Assembly: GCA_002790175.1 (NCBI GenBank)
Contig: PFUQ01000122.1
Span: forward strand, 1 to 7,730
Length of the DNA stretch: 7,730 bases
From: Flavobacteriales bacterium CG_4_9_14_3_um_filter_32_8
GTDB taxonomy: Bacteria; Bacteroidota; Bacteroidia; Flavobacteriales_E; Vicingaceae
Reading direction: 5' to 3'
Shown here one piece after another: positions 1-4,534 of the stretch (position 1 is the first letter of the stretch; each line of letters opens with the position of its first letter). The notes beneath the pieces are model-generated. The model saw only the letters and a program-made list of their open reading frames with translations, was not told the DNA's origin and ran no database searches. The translations under genes were made by a program, and so were the position numbers.

Positions 1-170
1 TCCCAAATTTATTTAGGCACGAACAAACCATAAGATTAGAAATTATATACACTGATAGATAGAAAATTTATGCTGAAGTAATTAAAAAAAATTGTATTTT
101 ATAATTCACCTATATTCTGTTTAATAACTATGGGTTAAAGAAGGATTAATTTATTTTTAAATGAGTTATA
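1..170. other. A/T-rich spacer with no supportable gene
   Basis: This stretch lies downstream of dtd. It contains only very short open frames on either strand and no recognisable RNA. On the minus strand a short A/U stem followed by a run of eight T lies near positions 82-105 and could act as a weak terminator for the dtd transcript, but the stem is poor and I do not call it. A minus-strand ATG at 31-29 opens a frame that reaches the window edge after about ten codons, too little to judge. Confidence 0.6.
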
Positions 171-620
171 TCACCTAGATTTCGAATCAATAATAATGGT
201 TACTGGACCATCATTAATCAAAGCTACTTTCATGTCTGCACCAAATTCGCCAGTTTGAATGGGTTTGCCTAACTCTCTTTCTAATTGTGTAATAAATTGA
301 TTATAGATAGGAACAGCTATTTTTGGTCGAGCCGCTTTAACAAACGAAGGTCGATTTCCTTTTTTGGTGTTGGCATGAAGTGTAAATTGACTAATCAATA
401 GTATTTCACCGTTTACATCCATAATCGACAAGTTCATCACATTGCTCTCATCTCCAAAAATACGTAAACGAGCAATTTTACCACACAACCAGTCAATATC
501 TTCTATCGTGTCATCATGCTCAATACCCAACAAAATAAGTAGCCCAATACTAATTTTACTTTTAATTTGTTGATTTATTTCAACAGAGGCTTGTGAAACT
601 CTTTGAATGACTGTTTTCAT
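171..620 (-). CDS. dtd: D-aminoacyl-tRNA deacylase
   Basis: This cytoplasmic proofreading enzyme hydrolyses D-amino acids, and glycine mischarged on tRNA(Ala), from tRNA, keeping them out of translation. The 149-residue product has the usual DTD length. It carries both family hallmarks: SQFTL at residues 77-81, followed by the TKKGNRPSF segment, and the C-terminal NDGPVT at 136-141 containing the Gly-cisPro pair that gives chiral selectivity. The GEFGADM segment just before it is also typical. The ATG at 620 is the natural start, since the protein opens with the family's usual KTVIQRVSQASV. The start codon shares its A with the stop of the upstream PRTase gene (TAATG), so the two are probably translationally coupled in one minus-strand operon. 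No separate promoter is visible. Identification rests on motifs and length and is secure. Confidence 0.97.
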   Translation of the reverse strand: MKTVIQRVSQASVEINQQIKSKISIGLLILLGIEHDDTIEDIDWLCGKIARLRIFGDESNVMNLSIMDVNGEILLISQFTLHANTKKGNRPSFVKAARPKIAVPIYNQFITQLERELGKPIQTGEFGADMKVALINDGPVTIIIDSKSR

Positions 621-1603
621 TAAATATCAGTTATAACATCAAAACCTTTAAAACTACCTACAATTGCCAAGCCTAAAACCGTTTTTGCGACTTCTTTATT
701 TTTAATTTTTTCTGCTATTTGGTTTAGGGTTGAACCTGAACCAACGGCATCGTCAATTAATAACACCTTTTTAAATTTTCGCTGTTCGGTAACTGCAAAG
801 GTGTTCTCGGCATTTTTTATACGTTCATCAAGTTTTGATAACGATTTTTGAGGAATAGGAATAATGCCGCTAATTTTTTTAATCTCAAGAATTGGAAAAT
901 TTAGGTTAAGACTTTCTTGAATAAATTTCATAATTTGAACTTCTCTCCGAATAGTAGGGGGGACAAAACCTACCGCATCAATTTCATTTAGTTTTATAAA
1001 ATTAATGATTCGGTCTTTAATTTCATTCATCATCCTATTCATCAAAAATTTATTTTGACCTTGTTTTGCATAATGGAGCAAAGTTCCTAATCTAGTTTTT
1101 CCAAAACATTCGATAGCATAAAAATCTAAGTAATAAATTTCGTCCAGAAAGATTTTTTCACCATAAGTGGTTTTAAGTTTATGGCTACCATCAATTATTC
1201 CTTCATTGTTATAAAATGATTGATATTTCTGCTTGGTTTTAATAAATTCTTGTAAAGTTTTTAGTACTGGTTCATTTCTTTTTTCACACCAAAGCTGAAA
1301 TCCTTCAATCCCTTCTAATAAATTTCCCACGTCAGAAATCATCAAGAAATGTTTTGTTAAAAATTCTTTTTCAGCATCTTTTACCTCTAGGGTAATACCA
1401 TTAGGTTTTAGTGGGGTAGCTTTTAATTTTCTGTATATTGTTTTTGGAGCCCTGCCTAATTTTTCGAGGTATTGTTTTGCTACCAATTCACTCAACACCA
1501 AATGAACCATTTGCTTAGAAACTCCTATACTACTAATAAGTTCTTTAGCGGTTAATTCGTTGCTTTTTTCAAAAGCTTCAATTATTTTATTTTTTATAGT
1601 CAT
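620..1603 (-). CDS. Winged-helix / ComF-like phosphoribosyltransferase fusion protein
   Basis: The product is 327 residues from the ATG at 1603. An in-frame TTG at 1621 would add six residues, but it lies at or before the expected transcription start. Residues about 6-60 form a winged-helix DNA-binding segment (TAKELISSIGVSKQMVHLVL, then a wing and IYRKL). A charged middle region of unclear fold follows. From about residue 150 the sequence resembles ComF-type phosphoribosyltransferases: LLHYAKQGQ, then VGFVPPTIRR, then QKSLSKLDERIKN, ending with the 13-residue PRPP-binding motif VLLIDDAVGSGSTL (acidic pair at about 284-285). ComF's N-terminal zinc finger is absent and replaced by the winged helix. 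By analogy with PurR of Gram-positive bacteria it may be a regulator that senses PRPP or a nucleotide, but catalysis is not excluded because the PRPP loop is intact. It overlaps dtd by one base. Confidence 0.8.
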   Translation of the reverse strand: MTIKNKIIEAFEKSNELTAKELISSIGVSKQMVHLVLSELVAKQYLEKLGRAPKTIYRKLKATPLKPNGITLEVKDAEKEFLTKHFLMISDVGNLLEGIEGFQLWCEKRNEPVLKTLQEFIKTKQKYQSFYNNEGIIDGSHKLKTTYGEKIFLDEIYYLDFYAIECFGKTRLGTLLHYAKQGQNKFLMNRMMNEIKDRIINFIKLNEIDAVGFVPPTIRREVQIMKFIQESLNLNFPILEIKKISGIIPIPQKSLSKLDERIKNAENTFAVTEQRKFKKVLLIDDAVGSGSTLNQIAEKIKNKEVAKTVLGLAIVGSFKGFDVITDI

Positions 1604-1606
1604 TTT

Positions 1607-1625
1607 ACTATTGATAGTCAATAGT
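1607..1625. promoter_or_regulatory. 8+3+8 inverted repeat at the PRTase gene start (candidate operator)
   Basis: ACTATTGA and TCAATAGT flank a 3-bp centre (TAG), giving a perfect dyad with 8-bp arms. It begins directly beside the -7 element at 1626-1633 and ends three bases before the ATG at 1603, so it would cover the transcription start. This is the position expected of an autorepressor site for the winged-helix protein encoded downstream. The heptamer TGACTAT is also tandemly duplicated here on the minus strand (1627-1621 and 1620-1614). Confidence 0.45.
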
Positions 1626-1633
1626 CAAATGTA
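1626..1633 (-). promoter_or_regulatory. Bacteroidota -7 promoter element for the PRTase-dtd operon
   Basis: The minus strand reads TACATTTG, a perfect match to the Bacteroidota -7 consensus TAnnTTTG. A TTG that could serve as the -33 element lies at 1650-1648, with a 14-bp spacer that is shorter than usual. Transcription would begin near 1618-1622, giving a very short leader to the ATG at 1603 and arguing against the upstream TTG start at 1621. Confidence 0.5.
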
Positions 1634-1711
1634 CAATTTATTTTAAACAATTACTTGGTTTCTTTATAAGTTTTACCCTGCAACGTACACCAGTAAATTA
1701 CAATTCTTGAG

Positions 1712-1725
1712 TTCGAATATTCGAA
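1712..1725. repeat. 14-bp perfect palindrome TTCGAATATTCGAA
   Basis: The sequence TTCGAATATTCGAA is its own reverse complement and lies in the divergent spacer, about 80 bp upstream of the minus-strand promoter and about 170 bp upstream of the sigma gene start. It could be an operator for a dimeric regulator. At this base composition a palindrome of this length is expected about once by chance in a window this size, so its location is the main argument for it. Confidence 0.35.
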
Positions 1726-1839
1726 ATTAACACTAAATCAAGTTGTTAGTTCTGTTTTGCTGTTTGTAGGTTATGGCAGAGGGTTTTTTCATAAAATGAC
1801 TTTAAACTAGTTGATAAAAAAAATCAAAACCACCTTAAA

Positions 1840-1868
1840 AACAACCTTTTTTCTACTTTAATCGTATT
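1840..1868 (+). promoter_or_regulatory. Weak candidate ECF-type promoter of the sigma gene
   Basis: AACAACC at 1840-1846 followed after 16 bp by CGTATT at 1863-1868 resembles the general AAC / CGT pattern of ECF promoters, with conventional spacing and a suitable distance (about 30 bp) from the start codon. If real, the sigma factor would drive its own operon. Both motifs are short and the match is by eye. Confidence 0.25.
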
Positions 1869-1897
1869 GTTGTAATAATCTCGACATCTTAATTAAA

Positions 1898-2428
1898 TTG
1901 GATTTAGAAGAAATAATAGAAGGTTGTTACCAAAACAGCAGAAAACATCAAGAAGCATTGTATAATCTATTTGCTTCTAAGATGTTTGGCGTTTGCCTTA
2001 CCTATACTAAAGATAGAGATTTAGCACAAGATATTTTGCACGATGGATTTTTTAAAGTGTTTAAAAAATTTGATATGTATGATAGTTCGTGGAGTATCCA
2101 TGCGTGGATTAGAAGAATTATCGTAAATACAGCTATTGACCAATTTAGAAAAACTAATCGGTTAACAAATGTTGATTTTCAAGAGGCTGTTTATTTAGCT
2201 GGTTCATTTGATGAAACTTCGGAAATTAGTAAAACTGGAGATTTATCTCAAATTATTAACATGCTTCCAAATGGAGCAAAAACAGTTTTTAATCTTTACA
2301 CAGTGGAAGGTTATAAACATCAAGAAATCGCAGATATGCTTCATATAAGTGTAGGCACTTCAAAATCACAATTATCAAAAGCAAAAAGTGTTTTAAGAGA
2401 TTTGGTGAATAAATATTATATCCGATAA
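1898..2428 (+). CDS. ECF-family RNA polymerase sigma factor
   Basis: This cytoplasmic alternative sigma factor directs RNA polymerase to a dedicated promoter set. The 176-residue product has the two-domain ECF layout. Sigma region 2 spans about residues 18-88, with DLAQDILHDGFFKVF (region 2.2) and SIHAWIRRIIVNTAIDQFRK (regions 2.3-2.4). A short linker follows, then sigma region 4 at about 117-172 with a helix-turn-helix around YKHQEIADMLHISVGTSKS. The opening EEIIEGC and the region 2 style are typical of Bacteroidota sigma factors paired with membrane anti-sigma proteins. No ATG fits: the frame is open only from 1862, and the best start is TTG at 1898 (ATT at 1892 is a rarer alternative). The gene ends three bases before the next one starts, so co-translation with its probable anti-sigma is expected. 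Its regulon is unknown. Confidence 0.92.
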   Translation: MDLEEIIEGCYQNSRKHQEALYNLFASKMFGVCLTYTKDRDLAQDILHDGFFKVFKKFDMYDSSWSIHAWIRRIIVNTAIDQFRKTNRLTNVDFQEAVYLAGSFDETSEISKTGDLSQIINMLPNGAKTVFNLYTVEGYKHQEIADMLHISVGTSKSQLSKAKSVLRDLVNKYYIR

Positions 2429-2431
2429 GTA

Positions 2432-3940
2432 GTGAAAGATAGTGATAACATAGAAGATTGGTATAAAGGAGCGTTAGACAATTATAGTGTTGAGCCTGAT
2501 AACGCTGTTTGGCAATCTCTTTCGGACGACTTAGATGCTAGTACTCCACTTACTGACGAAACGATTAGTGAATGGTATAAAAAAGAAGTGGTTAAATTAG
2601 AAGAACGACCTGATTACTCGGTTTGGGAAAAGCTTTCTATTAAACTAGACACCTCTTCTGTTTGGGATAAATTAGTGGTTTCTCTAAATAAATACGACCA
2701 GTTTATCTGGTGGAGAAATTTAACTTTTAAAGGAACCGCTATTTTTCTGTTACTATTTGGAAGTTTTTGGGCTTATGATAACTATCAATATCGTGAAGAT
2801 TTGATCTCATCATCAAAAAGTGATACTTCATTAAATCCTTCCTTATCTTTAATCAACGAAACTACTATTAGCAATAAACCAAAAAAAATTGCGAATTCGT
2901 CTACAATAGCTACAGCTATAAAAAATCGACAGAATTCTAGACTAAAAAACAAATCAGTAAAATCTGCTATTTTTAACAGTTCTAATAAAGTTATTTCAAA
3001 TAATGTAACTACTTCTAATAGCATTTTGGAAGCGATTAGTAAAACTAAAACAACTATTAATAATCAATCAAATAACAAAAACATTAATAATTTAAGGACT
3101 TCGATAACTGATGAAATTTATTATCATCAAATAAATGCTAACGACTTATCTAGTTTAAAAACAGAAAATGAAAGAACAATTTTTACCAATATTAATTACA
3201 CGAATTTAGCTGAAATAGATATTTCTCGCTTGTATGCTAGTAGTGATTTTTTAGTTAAAAAAGATAAAAATAAAATCGTTTTTAACAGTAAAAGATTTTC
3301 TTCCTACTTTTTGTACGGTTTATATGCAAGAAGAATTTATGTTGGATTTAATGTTGGTATTAAAAAGCAAGGAATGATTACTAATTTTAGAAAGAATGCT
3401 GAATTGACTAACTACCGCCAAACTAATTTTCTCGATTTTGGACATACTATTGGAACAACTGTTGGATATATTGTTTCTGATAACTTTAATATTGAATCTA
3501 CCATTAATATTAACAGCACTTCTGGATACAAAAGAGCATATTATGCTGAAGGCATCTCTTACATAGAAAACTTAGATTTAAATTATTCTTCAATAAGCAT
3601 TTTAGCAAAAAAAATGAACAACAAATCAACTTTTGACAATAAACTATATTCTACTAACTTTATAGCAGGTATTTATGCGGGTTATTTGAGGTCGGCAGTA
3701 TCAACCGTAAATAATAATTCACAAAAATTAGATTCTTTCAAAAAACCTGATTTTGGTTTAGTTTTAGGTGTTGAACAGGATAGGTACATTTCAAAATCTT
3801 TTGTTATTACACCTAGTGTTAGATACAATCAAGGTGTCCTAAATGTTGCTAATAACAATAATCCATTTAACTCTTCACGAAATTTTTCTTTTGAGTTTAA
3901 TTTAGGTGTAAAATACATTTTCTTAAAAAAAGGTAGGTAA
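2432..3940 (+). CDS. Putative dual membrane-spanning anti-sigma factor with C-terminal beta-barrel
   Basis: The 502-residue product shows four regions. Residues 1-95 are acidic, cytoplasmic and repetitive: W10-Y-K, P22-D, V-W27 and L34-D recur exactly 38 residues later (W48, P60-D, V-W65, L72-D), and a shortened third unit begins at SVWDKL (76-81). A single hydrophobic helix lies at about 101-115, with no signal peptide before it. Residues about 120-260 form a low-complexity linker rich in Asn, Ser and Thr, long enough to cross the periplasm. Residues about 291-498 consist of alternating amphipathic strands typical of a small outer-membrane barrel, ending NLGVKYIFL. By analogy with the Dma proteins of Bacteroides thetaiotaomicron, the N-terminal region should hold the adjacent sigma factor while the barrel sits in the outer membrane. 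An in-frame TAA lies two codons upstream, so the GTG at 2432 is essentially the only usable start. A conventional outer-membrane protein is the less likely alternative. Confidence 0.75.
   Translation: MKDSDNIEDWYKGALDNYSVEPDNAVWQSLSDDLDASTPLTDETISEWYKKEVVKLEERPDYSVWEKLSIKLDTSSVWDKLVVSLNKYDQFIWWRNLTFKGTAIFLLLFGSFWAYDNYQYREDLISSSKSDTSLNPSLSLINETTISNKPKKIANSSTIATAIKNRQNSRLKNKSVKSAIFNSSNKVISNNVTTSNSILEAISKTKTTINNQSNNKNINNLRTSITDEIYYHQINANDLSSLKTENERTIFTNINYTNLAEIDISRLYASSDFLVKKDKNKIVFNSKRFSSYFLYGLYARRIYVGFNVGIKKQGMITNFRKNAELTNYRQTNFLDFGHTIGTTVGYIVSDNFNIESTININSTSGYKRAYYAEGISYIENLDLNYSSISILAKKMNNKSTFDNKLYSTNFIAGIYAGYLRSAVSTVNNNSQKLDSFKKPDFGLVLGVEQDRYISKSFVITPSVRYNQGVLNVANNNNPFNSSRNFSFEFNLGVKYIFLKKGR
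2459..2689 (+). repeat. 38-residue internal repeat in the anti-sigma N-terminal region
   Basis: In-frame protein repeat, two full units and one partial. The shared pattern is W-Y-K, nine intervening residues, P-D-x-x-V-W-x-x-L-S-x-x-L-D. The first unit spans about residues 10-35, the second 48-73, and a shortened third (V-W-D-K-L, then S-L-N) spans 77-86. The units differ clearly at the DNA level, which indicates an old duplication that has been maintained. Confidence 0.7.
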
Positions 3941-4017
3941 TAACCCACAAAAAAAATTCTTCCATTCCAACCTTTTAACAGTTCAAAACGTGTTAGTTAT
4001 AGATTTAGATAATTACG

Positions 4018-4479
4018 ATGACCTATTTTAAAAACATACTCACTTCTCTTCTTATTTTAGGAATATTTGCTTTACATCCTAGTTTAAACAAAGGAGAAAC
4101 TCCATTTACCTATTTTCAACACTTTGTTTATGGAAACTCATTAACTATTTCTACCAACAGTGCAATTAATAAAAATTTACTAGAAGTTAAATGGATATGC
4201 GAAACTCAAAACATTACCTGTAAAGATTTAGTTATTTATAAAAATGGAAAACAAATTAACGATATTCCTTCAGAGAGAGGAAAGCAAAAGTTAATCGTTT
4301 TTTACAATCAAAATAAAATTGGAGAAATTTCTCAAAATAAAACAACCGAAAAACAAGCTCACCAATACAATATTGAACTGCTATCCAAAAAGGAATCCTT
4401 ATTTTTTAGTGGAGAAATAATAGGGCCATCTCCCTATAAAGGACCTCCAACATCTATACTTTCTGTTGCTTCATTATAA
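4018..4479 (+). CDS. Small exported protein of unknown function
   Basis: I do not recognise this family. The 153-residue product starts with a probable Sec signal peptide: one lysine at position 5, a hydrophobic core at about 7-19 (ILTSLLILGIFAL), and likely cleavage near residues 20-23. No lipobox cysteine is present. The mature part has two cysteines seven residues apart (C60 and C67, in WICETQNITCKDL) that could form a periplasmic disulfide, alternating strand-like stretches suggesting a small beta-rich domain, and a Pro/Gly-rich tail. It follows the anti-sigma gene by 77 bp in the same orientation and precedes a strong terminator, so it is probably the last gene of that operon. A TAGATTTA at about 4000-4007, one mismatch from the -7 consensus, leaves a private promoter possible. 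A role as ligand, chaperone or target of the sigma system is inference from position only. Confidence 0.75.
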   Translation: MTYFKNILTSLLILGIFALHPSLNKGETPFTYFQHFVYGNSLTISTNSAINKNLLEVKWICETQNITCKDLVIYKNGKQINDIPSERGKQKLIVFYNQNKIGEISQNKTTEKQAHQYNIELLSKKESLFFSGEIIGPSPYKGPPTSILSVASL

Positions 4480-4512
4480 AAAAGGCTTCAAATTTATTTG
4501 AAGCCTTTTTTA
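4477..4512. terminator. Bidirectional intrinsic terminator
   Basis: GGCTTCAAAT (4484-4493) pairs perfectly with ATTTGAAGCC (4496-4505), and flanking A6 and T6 runs extend the stem to as many as 17 pairs (4477-4493 with 4496-4512). Read in either direction the GC-containing stem is followed by a U-run. It lies between convergent genes, overlapping the TAA of the small exported protein on the plus strand and lying 22 bp beyond the nrdJ stop on the minus strand, so it should end both transcripts. Confidence 0.9.
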
Positions 4513-4534
4513 ATTTTGATAATGGAATGATTTA

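Larger units (their letters stand above)
1634..1897. other. Divergent intergenic region between the PRTase and sigma genes
   Basis: This A/T-rich spacer separates two divergently transcribed units and must hold at least part of both promoters. It contains the 14-bp palindrome at 1712-1725 and a weak ECF-type promoter candidate at 1840-1868. No small gene or structured RNA was recognised. No perfect plus-strand TAnnTTTG is present; the nearest is TATTGTTG at 1865-1872, with one mismatch. Confidence 0.6.

Noticed and set aside
1..31. Minus-strand ATG at 31-29 opening to the window edge
   Set aside because: Only ten codons are visible, with no promoter element and no recognisable protein start.
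1604..1621. TTG at 1621 as the start of the PRTase fusion protein
   Set aside because: It sits about five bases from the -7 element, at or before the expected transcription start, and the added residues MTINSK look like a duplicate of the MTIKNK that begins at the ATG.
2785..3024. Minus-strand open frame of 79 codons opposite the anti-sigma linker
   Set aside because: It lies wholly inside the 502-residue coding region, over its low-complexity Asn/Ser/Thr linker, and its Leu/Phe-rich product is what antisense reading of such codons gives.
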